The notes beneath the pieces were generated by a model. It had not been told where the DNA came from. It searched no databases and was given only the letters and a program-made list of their open reading frames with translations. The translations under genes and the position numbers were made by a program. Shown here piece after piece: positions 17,180-25,586 of a DNA stretch of 64,000 bases (within the stretch, counting starts at the first letter, position 1; every line of letters begins with the position of its first letter). Origin of the DNA: JAFECT01 sp035551675 (lineage in GTDB: Bacteria; Pseudomonadota; Alphaproteobacteria; Caulobacterales; Caulobacteraceae); contig DASZMV010000037.1 of the NCBI GenBank assembly GCA_035551675.1, forward strand, positions 197,869-261,868, in the 5' to 3' direction.

Positions 17180-17775
17180 TGGCCGTCACGGTGGTGAAAC
17201 TCGGCGTCGGTAACACAGCCTCCATGATGTTCGCCCTCGAACGCCTGGGCGCCGACGCGCGCCTGACCGACGACACGGCTGCGATCGCCGAGGCCGAACG
17301 CCTGATCTTGCCCGGCGTCGGCGCCGCCGCCCACGCCATGGGCCGGGTCGAGGCCTTGGGGTTGACCGGGGTTCTGAAGACGTTCGAACGCCCGATGCTC
17401 GGCGTGTGCCTGGGTCAACAACTGCTCTACGACCGCAGCGAGGAGGGCGAGGCCCCCTGTCTCGGCCGCATCGAGGGCGAGGTGTTCCGCATGACCTCGG
17501 CGCCCGACCGTCCGGTGCCGCACATGGGCTGGAACCAGATCCGCCGCGAGCGCGACGATCCACTGCTCGACGGCGTCGACGACGGCGCTTTCGTCTATTT
17601 CGTGCACGGCTACGCCTGCCCGGTCGGCGAGGCGACGCTGGCCAGCACCGACTACGGCGCGCGGTTTTCATCGATCGTGCGCAAGAACAACACCTGGGGC
17701 TGTCAGTTTCACCCGGAACGATCCTCCGCCACCGGCGCGCGGATCCTCCACAACTTTCTCGAGCTTTCATGCTGA
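17179..17775 (+). CDS. hisH: Imidazole glycerol phosphate synthase, glutaminase subunit
   Basis: Class I glutamine amidotransferase, 198 aa, supplying ammonia to HisF. The nucleophile cysteine is in MLGVCLGQQLLYDRSEEG, the His-Glu of the triad in CQFHPERSS, and the oxyanion-strand segment in ILPGVGAAAHAM. The first base of ATG 17179 is the last base of the previous stop. The stop (17773-17775) lies inside the hisA start region, so hisB, hisH and hisA are tightly coupled. Confidence 0.94.
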   Translation: MAVTVVKLGVGNTASMMFALERLGADARLTDDTAAIAEAERLILPGVGAAAHAMGRVEALGLTGVLKTFERPMLGVCLGQQLLYDRSEEGEAPCLGRIEGEVFRMTSAPDRPVPHMGWNQIRRERDDPLLDGVDDGAFVYFVHGYACPVGEATLASTDYGARFSSIVRKNNTWGCQFHPERSSATGARILHNFLELSC

Positions 17776-18500
17776 TCTATCCCGCCATCGATCTGAAGGA
17801 CGGCCAAGCCGTGCGTCTGCTGCACGGTGAGTTCGAGAAGGTCACTGTCTACGACGACGATCCATTCACGCGCCTGGACGCGTTCGAACAGGCGGGCGCG
17901 AAATGGGTGCACGTGGTCGACCTCGACGGCGCCCGCGCGGGCGCGCCGCAGCAGCACAGTCTGGTCGCCAATCTCGCCGCCGCGGCGCAGGCCCATATCC
18001 AGACCGGCGGCGGCGTGCGGGAGCGCGACGACGTGGAGCGGCTGCTCGACACGGGCGCGGCGCGCGTGGTCGTGGGCTCGACCGCGGTGCTCAAGCCGAA
18101 AGAGGTGCGCAACTGGATCGAGCGCTTTGACGCCGCGCGCGTCTGCCTGGCGCTCGACGTGCGTCCGCGCGAAGGCGGCGGTTGGCACGTCGCGGTGCGC
18201 GGTTGGAAGGAAGACTCCGGCGTCACCCTGACCCAGGCGCTCGACTTCTATCCGCCGGGCGCGGTGAAACATGTGCTGATCACCGACGTGTCACGCGACG
18301 GCGCCCTGTCGGGCCCCAACATCGAGCTGATCCGCGAGACGGTTCGCCTGCGGCCCGACCTGCACATCCAGGCGTCCGGCGGCGTGTCGGGCCTGCATGA
18401 CCTGAAGCCGTTGCGCGACGCGGGCGCGGCGGGGGTGATCATCGGGCGCGCGCTGTACGAGGGCAAGTTCACCCTCAAGGAAGCGATCGATGCTGGCTAG
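17769..18500 (+). CDS. hisA: ProFAR isomerase
   Basis: Phosphoribosylformimino-AICAR-phosphate ribotide isomerase, a (beta/alpha)8 barrel of 243 aa. Catalytic aspartates are in IYPAIDLKDG near the N-terminus and in the second half (ITDVSRDGALSG); phosphate-binding glycines are in IQTGGGVRERDD and ASGGVSGLHDL and GVIIGRALYEGKF. The ATG at 17769 overlaps the hisH stop by seven bases; the end overlaps hisF by eleven. Confidence 0.94.
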   Translation: MLIYPAIDLKDGQAVRLLHGEFEKVTVYDDDPFTRLDAFEQAGAKWVHVVDLDGARAGAPQQHSLVANLAAAAQAHIQTGGGVRERDDVERLLDTGAARVVVGSTAVLKPKEVRNWIERFDAARVCLALDVRPREGGGWHVAVRGWKEDSGVTLTQALDFYPPGAVKHVLITDVSRDGALSGPNIELIRETVRLRPDLHIQASGGVSGLHDLKPLRDAGAAGVIIGRALYEGKFTLKEAIDAG

Positions 18501-19257
18501 GCGCATCATTCCGTGCCTCGACGTGAAGGACGGCCGCGTGGTCAAGGGCGTGCGCTTTCGCGGCCACGAGGACATGGGCGATCCGGTCGAACTGGCGCAG
18601 CGCTATCGCGACCAGGGCGCCGACGAGCTGGTGTTCTACGACATCACCGCCTCGGCCGAGGATCGCACCCTGGACTACGCCTGGGTGCGTTCGATCGCGG
18701 CCGTGCTCGACATCCCGTTCTGCGTCGCGGGTGGCGTGCGCAGCGTCGACCAGGCGCTGGCCTGCCTGGAATCGGGCGCCGACAAGGTCTCTATCAACTC
18801 GCCCGCGCTCGAACGTCCCGACCTGATCGGCGAGATCGCCAGGACCGCCGGATCGCAATGCGTGGTGCTGGGCGTCGACAGCCTGGTCGACGGCGACGAC
18901 TATGTGGTCCACCAATACACCGGCAGCGAAGCGACCAGCCGCGCATCGGGCCGGCGCACCCTCGACTGGATCGTCGAGGCGCAGGAGCGCGGCGCGGGCG
19001 AGGTGGTGTTGAACTGCATGAACCAGGACGGCGTGCGCAAGGGCTATGACATCGCGCAGCTGAAGGCGGCGCGCGCGCGTCTGACCATTCCGCTGGTGGC
19101 CTCCGGCGGCGCGGGTTCGGCGGAAGACTTCCGCGCCGTGTTCGAGCAAGCCGACGTGTCGGGTGCGCTGGCCGCCAGCGTCTTCCACAAGGAAATACTT
19201 ACGGTGCCGGGGCTTAAGGCGGAACTCCGTCAGGCGGGCCTGGCGGTGCGGTCGTGA
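18490..19257 (+). CDS. hisF: Imidazole glycerol phosphate synthase, cyclase subunit
   Basis: Barrel enzyme partner of HisH, 255 aa, forming IGP and AICAR. The catalytic aspartates are in RIIPCLDVKDGRVVKGV and VVLGVDSLVDG. The sequence follows the gammaproteobacterial type closely: HQYTGSE, RGAGEVVLNCMNQDGVRKGYD and DVSGALAASVFHKEI. Alphaproteobacterial HisF as I remember it has a TSMDRDGTKxGYD type motif here instead. This is one of the signs that the operon was acquired. The reading frame ends just before a long inverted repeat. Confidence 0.94.
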   Translation: MLARRIIPCLDVKDGRVVKGVRFRGHEDMGDPVELAQRYRDQGADELVFYDITASAEDRTLDYAWVRSIAAVLDIPFCVAGGVRSVDQALACLESGADKVSINSPALERPDLIGEIARTAGSQCVVLGVDSLVDGDDYVVHQYTGSEATSRASGRRTLDWIVEAQERGAGEVVLNCMNQDGVRKGYDIAQLKAARARLTIPLVASGGAGSAEDFRAVFEQADVSGALAASVFHKEILTVPGLKAELRQAGLAVRS

Positions 19258-19275
19258 GAAGCGTGTCGCACACTC

Positions 19276-19446
19276 CTCCCCTGTTTTCGGCAGAAAACGG
19301 GGGAGGTGGTCCGGAGGGCCGGAGGGGGCGCGCCGAGAGCACGCATCTTCATGGCGTCATGGACTGCTCAGTCACATGTGGTGCAGCCGTGCGCCCCCTC
19401 CGTCGCTACGCGACACCTCCCCCGTTCGCCGCCGCTCACAGGGGAG
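19276..19446. repeat. Long inverted repeat inside the his operon
   Basis: Two 56-base arms, 19276-19331 and 19391-19446, are inverted copies of each other, matching at about 44 of 56 positions by hand alignment. The best blocks are CTCCCCTGT, AACGGGGGAGGTG and CGGAGGGGGCGC. The 59-base loop holds no gene. The element fills the hisF-hisIE gap, the only long gap in an otherwise overlapping operon, and its right end supplies the GGGGAGGAGGG that acts as the hisIE ribosome site. It looks like a dispersed palindromic element of the type carrying GGGGGAGG motifs in alphaproteobacterial intergenic regions. Confidence 0.75.
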
Positions 19447-19456
19447 GAGGGAAAGC

Positions 19457-20074
19457 ATGACCCCCGCCGATCGCCAACGCATCGACTTCGCCAAGGGCGG
19501 CGGCCTCGTCCCCGCTGTGGTGCAGGACGTCGACACCCTACAGGTTCTGATGCTGGCCTACATGGATGAACCCGCCCTCGACGAGACTCTGCAAAGCGGC
19601 GAAGCGACCTTCTTCTCGCGTTCGCGCGGCGGCCGCTGGCGCAAGGGCGAGACATCCGGCAACCGGCTCGACGTCGTCTCGGTTACGCCCGACTGCGACG
19701 GCGACACCCTGCTCGTACGCGTCCGCCCGCACGGCCCGGCGTGCCATCTAAACACCACGAGTTGCTTCGGTGACGAAGACGCGCCGGGCCTCGGCCGTCT
19801 CGCGCGTCTGGAGCAGACCATCGACGCCCGCGCCTCCGCCGATCCCGACTCGAGCTGGACCGCGAAGCTGCTCGCCAAGGGCCCTAAGCGTATCGCGCAA
19901 AAGGTCGGCGAAGAGGGCGTCGAGACCGCGCTCGCCGGCGCCGCGGGCGACGAAGTCGAACTCGCCAACGAAAGCGCCGACCTGATCTATCACCTGCTGG
20001 TGCTGTTGAAGTCGCGCGGCCTGAGTCTGCAAGCGGCGCTTGACGTCCTGACTGAACGGGCGAAGAAGCCGTGA
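19457..20074 (+). CDS. hisI: Bifunctional phosphoribosyl-AMP cyclohydrolase / phosphoribosyl-ATP pyrophosphatase
   Basis: HisIE fusion, 205 aa, close to the enteric protein length. The cyclohydrolase half (about 1-110) shows zinc/magnesium residues in VTPDCDGDTLLV and GPACHLNTTSCF. The pyrophosphatase half (about 115-205) shows KRIAQKVGEEGVETALA and ANESADLIYHLLVLL. It catalyses steps two and three of the pathway. Most alphaproteobacteria have separate hisI and hisE genes, so the fusion is notable. ATG 19457 follows a GGGGAGGAGGG site furnished by the inverted repeat. Confidence 0.94.
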   Translation: MTPADRQRIDFAKGGGLVPAVVQDVDTLQVLMLAYMDEPALDETLQSGEATFFSRSRGGRWRKGETSGNRLDVVSVTPDCDGDTLLVRVRPHGPACHLNTTSCFGDEDAPGLGRLARLEQTIDARASADPDSSWTAKLLAKGPKRIAQKVGEEGVETALAGAAGDEVELANESADLIYHLLVLLKSRGLSLQAALDVLTERAKKP

Positions 20075-21165
20075 GCGGACCGACGCCGCGTCCCGGCATC
20101 CTCGACATCGCCCACTACGTGCCTGGAAAGGCCAAGATCGAAGGCGTCGACAAGCCGATCAAGCTCTCGGCCAACGAGAACGCACTTGGCTGCAGTCCGC
20201 TCGGCCGCGAGGCCTATCTCGCCGCCGCGCAGGACATCGCCCTTTATCCCGAAGGCCGCGCCAACGCGCTGCGCCACAAGGTCTCCGAGGTGTTCGACCT
20301 CGAGCCCGAAAGGCTGATCTTCGGTTGCGGTTCGGACGAGATCTTCACCCTGGCCTGCCAGACCTTCCTCGAACCGGGCGACAACATCGTCCAGCCGCAT
20401 TACGGCTTCGCCGCCTGGGCCATCGCCGCGCGCGCCAACGGCGGCATCGTCAAGGACGCCCCGGAAACCGACCTGCACGTCGACGTCGACGCCGTGCTGG
20501 CCGCCATCGACGCGCGCACGCGCATCGTCTTCCTGGCGAATCCCGCCAACCCGACCGGCACCATGCTGAGCGATGCGGAGGTGAGTCGCCTCCACGCGGG
20601 CATTCCGCCGAACGTGCTGTTCCTCTACGACGGCGCCTACGCCGAATTCGCCCGCGGTCTCGAAGGGTACGACGACGGCCTGGCGCTCGCGCGCGCCGCG
20701 TGCAACGTGCTGGTCACCCGCACCTTCTCCAAGATCTACGGTCTCGCGTCCCTGCGCGTCGGGTGGGGCTACGGTCACCCCGACGTGGTCGCGGCCATGG
20801 ACCGCATCCGCCTGCCGTTCAACGTCAACCGCCCCGCCCAAGCCGCCGCCGTCGCCGCGCTCGACGACCAGGCCTTCGTCGACCGCTCGATCGCCCACGT
20901 GCGCAAGTGGCTGCCGGTGTTCACGGAGCGCTTCAAAGCCTGGCGCCTCGAACCGGCGCCCTCGGCCACCAACTTCGTCACCTTCGGTGTGCCGGAATCG
21001 TCAGGAACAACGGCCGCCCAACTGGACGAAGCCCTCAACCGCGAAGGCCTGATCCTGCGCGCCCTGAAGAACTACCACCTGCCGGATCACCTGCGCGTGA
21101 CGGTCGGTAGCGACGACGAAAACGAGAAACTGCTCGACGCGATGGGACGGATTCTAAGCCACTAA
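20071..21165 (+). CDS. hisC: Histidinol-phosphate aminotransferase
   Basis: Complete fold-type I aminotransferase, 364 aa, with all HisC landmarks: KLSANENALGCSPLG, NPANPTGT, LYDGAYAEFARG, the PLP lysine in TRTFSKIYGLASLRVGWGYG, and the C-terminal LRVTVGSDDENEKLLD. GTG start at 20071 overlapping the hisIE stop by four bases. It is the working HisC of the operon, set against the degenerate copy fused to HisB. Last gene of the operon; no T-rich terminator seen after it. Confidence 0.94.
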   Translation: MSGPTPRPGILDIAHYVPGKAKIEGVDKPIKLSANENALGCSPLGREAYLAAAQDIALYPEGRANALRHKVSEVFDLEPERLIFGCGSDEIFTLACQTFLEPGDNIVQPHYGFAAWAIAARANGGIVKDAPETDLHVDVDAVLAAIDARTRIVFLANPANPTGTMLSDAEVSRLHAGIPPNVLFLYDGAYAEFARGLEGYDDGLALARAACNVLVTRTFSKIYGLASLRVGWGYGHPDVVAAMDRIRLPFNVNRPAQAAAVAALDDQAFVDRSIAHVRKWLPVFTERFKAWRLEPAPSATNFVTFGVPESSGTTAAQLDEALNREGLILRALKNYHLPDHLRVTVGSDDENEKLLDAMGRILSH

Positions 21166-21202
21166 TCCCACCACCCGGCGAGGAGGAAGCGCGTCACGGG
21201 CC

Positions 21203-21991
21203 TTACTTCTTCCGCGACGTCGCACGGAACGTCACGCCCGTATCCGGATCGAATGTTGCGACGTCCAACGAGCGTCCATCCTGCGACACGGTGAACGTTC
21301 GGCGCATCACCAGCTTGGCGTCGATCTTGCGGGTGTCCACGAGCGTGCGCGGTCCATCTCGGGTGACCTGCGTCATGCCCTGCACGCCCTGCGGCGTCTC
21401 GACCGGCGCGGGAGGGCCGTCGATGACGGCGGTGAAGTGGGCGCCGGAGGGAACGCGGTAGGTGAGGGTGCGGCCGTCGGACTCCAGCTCGATGGTGCGC
21501 AAAACCTCCGGCACGCTGACGTAGCGGACGCCGCGCCAGGAGCCTGACACGCGGTTGGCGCTCTTGGGCGCAGGCGCGATGCGGCGCGCGATATATTCGG
21601 TGCGCAAGACGCCCTTCAAATCGGTGCGGTGGTCGATGGCGATATAGTGCGCGGTCTCGTCGTCCGTCGCAACGATCATGGTCGTCTCGCGCACGCGCGT
21701 CGGGCTGACGATGCGGGTACGGATCGAGCGGGGGCTCAGGACCGTCACCGATTCCGACGTCACCTCGCGATCGCCGGGCACGGCGTAGGGCTTGCCGTCC
21801 GCGGGATAGCTGCGCGGCGGATCGCAGCTCTTGCAGTCGTAGCGGCCGCCGGCGACGAGATAGTTGTCGACCATCTGGCTGGCGTCCTGGGTCTTCAGGT
21901 CGGCGATCCAGCGGCCGGTGAACGGGCTGGACGCGGGCGCCGCGGCGGCAAGCGCGACGGCGGCGATCAAGCCAGGGACAAAGACCCGCAT
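21203..21991 (-). CDS. Secreted protein of unknown function
   Basis: About 262 aa from the ATG at 21991 (MRVFVPGLIAAVALAAAAPA signal peptide); an in-frame start 21 bases further upstream is less likely. The mature part begins SPFTGRWIADLKTQ, a lipocalin-like or beta-strand opening, and contains a CKSC motif that could be a disulfide or metal pair. Two beta-rich halves follow, with no family I recognise. It lies tail to tail with hisC and close to the methyltransferase gene upstream of it (25 bases), so it may be the last gene of the MerR-Pcm transcript. Confidence 0.7.
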   Translation of the reverse strand: MRVFVPGLIAAVALAAAAPASSPFTGRWIADLKTQDASQMVDNYLVAGGRYDCKSCDPPRSYPADGKPYAVPGDREVTSESVTVLSPRSIRTRIVSPTRVRETTMIVATDDETAHYIAIDHRTDLKGVLRTEYIARRIAPAPKSANRVSGSWRGVRYVSVPEVLRTIELESDGRTLTYRVPSGAHFTAVIDGPPAPVETPQGVQGMTQVTRDGPRTLVDTRKIDAKLVMRRTFTVSQDGRSLDVATFDPDTGVTFRATSRKK

Positions 21992-22016
21992 CGTATTACC
22001 TTCGTCGGCCATCGCC

Positions 22017-22841
22017 CTAGTCTACAGTCGCGGTCGAGAACCACCAGTCGTCGCCCGCGAGCCAGGCGGTCGCATCCGGTTGACCGCGACGCAGCGAGCG
22101 GACCGCAGCGTGAGCGCCGCCGGACAGCGCGCTCATGAGCGCCTGCGCCTGGCGTTCGTCCTGGCCCCCGACGCAGGGGATGAACATTGCGCCGCTGACG
22201 AGGCGCACCGCGTAGACGTCGTCGCCCGTGCGCGTGAGCAGCATCATCAGGCCGCCGACGCGTCCGGCGGTCAGCGGAAAGATCAGACGGCCCCCCGGCT
22301 TCAATGCCTCGAGCCAGACGATCGGCGGATGGCTGAGTCCGGCGCTGACGTAGATGACGTCAACCGCTGGGAGCGGCGGCTCGAGCGCGGAACGGGCGTG
22401 CACGGTAACCTGCGGCCAGGCGCCGAGCAGGGTTCGGGCGGTGTCGGCCAGGTCGGCTTCGACCTCGTAAGCGTCGACGCGCCCGTTCCGTCCGACGAGT
22501 TCGGCCAGGATCGCGGTGTAATAGCCCGTCCCGGCGCCGACGTGGATCGCGGTTTCGCCGGGTTTCGGCGCCGCGGCCGCGAGGCACCGCGCGTGCAGAC
22601 TGGGTTCGCCGTTGTTGATGCCAAGGTCGGGCTTCAGGGCGATGACTTCGTCCTGGAACACGAGGGCGGGATCGGCGCCCGGCGTTTCGACGTAGCCCGC
22701 GCCCGCGAACACCTTCCACGGCCCGGGACCGACGAAGGCGGCGCGATCGACCGCTTCGAACGCGCGCGTGAGCATTTCGTCGCCGCCGCCCTTGGCGACC
22801 GTGAGGCGCGCGTAGAAAGCGCGTGCGTCGTGCAGGCTCAT
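22017..22841 (-). CDS. Protein-L-isoaspartate O-methyltransferase-like protein
   Basis: SAM-dependent methyltransferase of the PCMT family, 274 aa. Motif I reads AIHVGAGTGYYTAILAEL, followed by DAYEVEADLA and VDVIYVSAGLSHPP; the N-terminal FVGPGPWKVFAGAGYVE resembles the substrate-side loop of Pcm. It would methylate isoaspartyl side chains, though the longer C-terminus makes a different substrate possible. Its ATG overlaps the stop of the MerR gene by four bases, so the pair is co-translated. Confidence 0.78.
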   Translation of the reverse strand: MSLHDARAFYARLTVAKGGGDEMLTRAFEAVDRAAFVGPGPWKVFAGAGYVETPGADPALVFQDEVIALKPDLGINNGEPSLHARCLAAAAPKPGETAIHVGAGTGYYTAILAELVGRNGRVDAYEVEADLADTARTLLGAWPQVTVHARSALEPPLPAVDVIYVSAGLSHPPIVWLEALKPGGRLIFPLTAGRVGGLMMLLTRTGDDVYAVRLVSGAMFIPCVGGQDERQAQALMSALSGGAHAAVRSLRRGQPDATAWLAGDDWWFSTATVD

Positions 22842-23359
22842 TTCGTCTCCTTGCCGAGCTTGAATAGTCGCCGCACCGCGAAGGCCAGATCGACGAGCCG
22901 GCGCGGCGAGGGGAGGGCGATGTCGGGCGCCACCAAGAGTTCGACGCCGGGGGCCAGTGGAATGCGGATCGCGCTGTCGGCGTCGACCGTCTCCGCGTCG
23001 TCGTCGTCATTGTCAGAGTCGTCCTGCGCTTCGCCCTCCTCGCCGGATGTGAAGCCGACGGTCGACAGGGCGAACGAGGTCCAGATGCGGCCTGCGCTTT
23101 CGGCGGTCAGCCCGCGCTCGGCCAAAATCTGTTCCAGCTCATTGGCGTGATCGCGAATCGCGGGCAGATCCAGACCCGCGCCCTGCAGCGCGCGCGTGCG
23201 GCGCAGTTGACGCAGGTGCCGATCGTCGAAGTGCGCGCCGGGCCCGCGGCCCAGCGGCGGATCGACCAAGCCCTCCTGAATGTAGAAGCGGACGGTGCGG
23301 AGCGAGACCGCCGCGAGGCGGGCGAGATCGGCGGCGGTGTATTTGCCCTTGGGCGCCAT
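22838..23359 (-). CDS. MerR family transcriptional regulator
   Basis: 173 aa. N-terminal winged-helix MerR domain (YTAADLARLAAVSLRTVRFY, then QEGLVDPPLGRGPGAHFDDR). A helical dimerisation region ends near residue 90. Next comes a strongly acidic linker, rich in Asp and Glu (about residues 106-128, including DDSDNDDDDAE), and a short C-terminal domain of unknown sensing role. No cysteine cluster for metal or redox sensing is visible. A palindrome sits directly upstream, so self-regulation is likely; it heads the transcript with the Pcm-like gene. Confidence 0.85.
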   Translation of the reverse strand: MAPKGKYTAADLARLAAVSLRTVRFYIQEGLVDPPLGRGPGAHFDDRHLRQLRRTRALQGAGLDLPAIRDHANELEQILAERGLTAESAGRIWTSFALSTVGFTSGEEGEAQDDSDNDDDDAETVDADSAIRIPLAPGVELLVAPDIALPSPRRLVDLAFAVRRLFKLGKETK

Positions 23360-23369
23360 GGCGAAGAAG

Positions 23370-23400
23370 TGACAGTGTCACAAGTGGGAGTCAACTGTCA
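23370..23400. promoter_or_regulatory. Palindrome upstream of the MerR gene, probable operator
   Basis: TGACAGT (23370-23376) and ACTGTCA (23394-23400) form a perfect 7-bp inverted repeat with a 17-base spacer, 11 bases before the MerR start codon. On the minus strand the region reads TTGACT within the repeat, consistent with a promoter -35 overlapped by the regulator. The assignment is by position and symmetry only. Confidence 0.5.
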
Positions 23401-23681
23401 GTATTAACGCCTGAGTCTCCGCCGCGCCTTGGATCGTCCGGCTCCGATCAAATTCTCGCGCGCAAGGCGAAGCCGCACGACGTTGTTCTCACAGAGATTC
23501 CGGGAATTCAATGCGCTGCGCCGCTTTAGAAATGCTTAGCATAGCTAACTAAAACCGGGACTGTCCCTTGGCATTGACACCCCCCGGCCCAAGCTGATCT
23601 CTCGGGCTGGCCTGGAGCTTGCTCCGGAGCGCCGGAGGATGACGCTGAAGCGTCCCCGGCAGGTGTCACAGGGAGTGAAGC
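23401..23681. other. Intergenic region upstream of pckG
   Basis: Together with the MerR operator this makes a gap of about 320 bases with no convincing coding frame. It has an AT-richer patch around 23530-23555 containing a perfect palindrome TTAGC-ATA-GCTAA (23536-23548), and G/C-rich inverted bases near 23620-23640 (CTCCGGAGCGCCGGAG). It probably carries the pckG promoter and a control site, but no clear -35/-10 pair could be picked. Confidence 0.4.
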
Positions 23682-25586
23682 GTGAGCGATACGGCTGTCC
23701 CGGGCCTGAACGAGACCCCGACTCGGCATCGTCGTTTGATCCAATGGGTGGGCGAGATCGCCGCCCTGACCGAACCGGACCGGGTGGTTTGGTGCGACGG
23801 GTCGGACGCGGAGTGGGATCGCCTGACCGTGACCCTGGTCGAAGCCGGCACCCTGACGCGGCTCGACCCGGCCAAGCGGCCCAATTCCTTCCACGCCGCC
23901 TCGGACCCCAAGGACGTCGCGCGCGTCGAGAGCCGCACCTTCATCTGTTCGCAGGAAAAGGCCGACGCCGGCCCGACCAACAACTGGGTCGATCCCGGCC
24001 AGATGCGCCACAAGCTCGAGGGCCTGTTCAAGGGCTCGATGCGCGGCCGCACCCTGTACGTCGTGCCCTTCTGCATGGGTCCGCTCGGCTCGCCCTTCTC
24101 CGCCATCGGCGTCGAGATCACCGACAGCGCCTATGTCGCCGTGTCGATGCGGGTGATGACGCGCATGGGCAAGGCCGCGCTCGACGAACTCGGCGACGAC
24201 GGTTTCTTCGTGCCCGCGGTGCATTCGCTCGGCGCGCCGCTCGCAGCCGGTCAGGCGGATGTGCCGTGGCCGTGCAACGAGACCAAGTACATCGTGCACT
24301 TCCCCGAGACGCGCGAGATCTGGTCCTACGGCTCCGGGTACGGCGGCAACGCGCTGCTGGGTAAGAAATGCTACGCCCTGCGCATCGCTTCGGTGATGGC
24401 GCGCGACGAAGGCTGGCTCGCCGAGCACATGCTGATCCTGAAGCTCACCTCGCCCAAGGGCGATGTGCGCTACGTCGCCGCCGCCTTTCCCAGCGCCTGC
24501 GGCAAAACCAACCTTTCGATGCTGCAGCCGACGCTGGAAGGCTGGAAGGCCGAGACCATCGGCGACGACATCGCCTGGATGCGCTTCGGCGAAGACGGCC
24601 GCCTCTATGCGGTGAACCCGGAAGCGGGCTTCTTCGGCGTGGCGCCGGGCACCTCGTTGCGCACCAATCGTCACGCGATCGAGACGCTGCACGCCAACAC
24701 CATCTTCACCAATGTGGCCAGAACCGCCGACGGCGACGTCTGGTGGGAAGGGCTCACCGACACTCCGCCGGAAGGGCTCACCGCCTGGACGGGCGAGGCC
24801 TGGACGCCCGAACTCGGCAAGCCCGCCTCGCATCCGAACGCGCGCTTCGCGGCCCCCGCGTCGCAGTGTCCGATCATCGCGAGCGAGTGGGAAGATCCAA
24901 AGGGCGTGCCGATCTCCGCCATCCTGTTCGGCGGACGCCGCGCGACGGCCGCGCCGCTGGTGGTGGAATCGTTTAACTGGCGCCACGGCGTGTTCCTCGC
25001 CTCCAACGTCGCGTCGGAGGGAACGGCCGCGGCCGAGAACAAGATCGGCGAGCTGCGTCGCGACCCCTTCGCCATGCTGCCCTTCTGCGGCTACAACATG
25101 GGCGACTACTTCGCGCATTGGCTGTCGATGGAAGGCCGCGCGCCCGATCCCGACAAGCTGCCGCGCATCTATTTCGTCAACTGGTTCCGCAAGGACGAGA
25201 AGGGCCGTTTCGTGTGGCCGGGCTTCGGCGAGAACTGCCGCGTCCTGAAGTGGATCGTCGAACGCCTCGACGGCCAGGCCGACGCAGAGCCCACGCCGAT
25301 CGGTTGTCTGCCCACGCGTGAATCCCTCGACGTCGCGGGCCTCGGCCTCACCAGCGACCAGCTCGACATTCTGCTCAGCGTCGACCGCGCGGTGTGGAAG
25401 GAAGAAGCCTCGCTGATCCCGGCCGCCTACGAACCCTTCGGCGACCGCCTGCCCGAAGGCCTGTGGCGTGAATACGAAGCCCTGGTCGACCGGCTCGAAC
25501 GCTGGCCCGCCGGCTTCGTCGAAATCGAAGGCATGCTGCGCCAGGGCCGTTTGTCGAAGACCGTCGCCTGGGCCGAGAGCGCCTAG
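23682..25586 (+). CDS. pckG: Phosphoenolpyruvate carboxykinase (GTP)
   Basis: Gluconeogenic enzyme making PEP from oxaloacetate with GTP, 634 aa. The kinase-1a loop is AAFPSACGKTNLSML, whose SACGKTN with cysteine is the mark of the GTP-dependent class. Other signatures are NNWVDPGQM, LYVVPFCMGPLGSP, FGGRRATAAPLV and FCGYNMGDYFAHWL. GTG start at 23682 preceded by GGGAG (23671-23675). The gene ends in a four-base overlap with a convergent peptidase gene. The organism therefore probably uses the GTP and not the ATP enzyme. Confidence 0.95.
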   Translation: MSDTAVPGLNETPTRHRRLIQWVGEIAALTEPDRVVWCDGSDAEWDRLTVTLVEAGTLTRLDPAKRPNSFHAASDPKDVARVESRTFICSQEKADAGPTNNWVDPGQMRHKLEGLFKGSMRGRTLYVVPFCMGPLGSPFSAIGVEITDSAYVAVSMRVMTRMGKAALDELGDDGFFVPAVHSLGAPLAAGQADVPWPCNETKYIVHFPETREIWSYGSGYGGNALLGKKCYALRIASVMARDEGWLAEHMLILKLTSPKGDVRYVAAAFPSACGKTNLSMLQPTLEGWKAETIGDDIAWMRFGEDGRLYAVNPEAGFFGVAPGTSLRTNRHAIETLHANTIFTNVARTADGDVWWEGLTDTPPEGLTAWTGEAWTPELGKPASHPNARFAAPASQCPIIASEWEDPKGVPISAILFGGRRATAAPLVVESFNWRHGVFLASNVASEGTAAAENKIGELRRDPFAMLPFCGYNMGDYFAHWLSMEGRAPDPDKLPRIYFVNWFRKDEKGRFVWPGFGENCRVLKWIVERLDGQADAEPTPIGCLPTRESLDVAGLGLTSDQLDILLSVDRAVWKEEASLIPAAYEPFGDRLPEGLWREYEALVDRLERWPAGFVEIEGMLRQGRLSKTVAWAESA

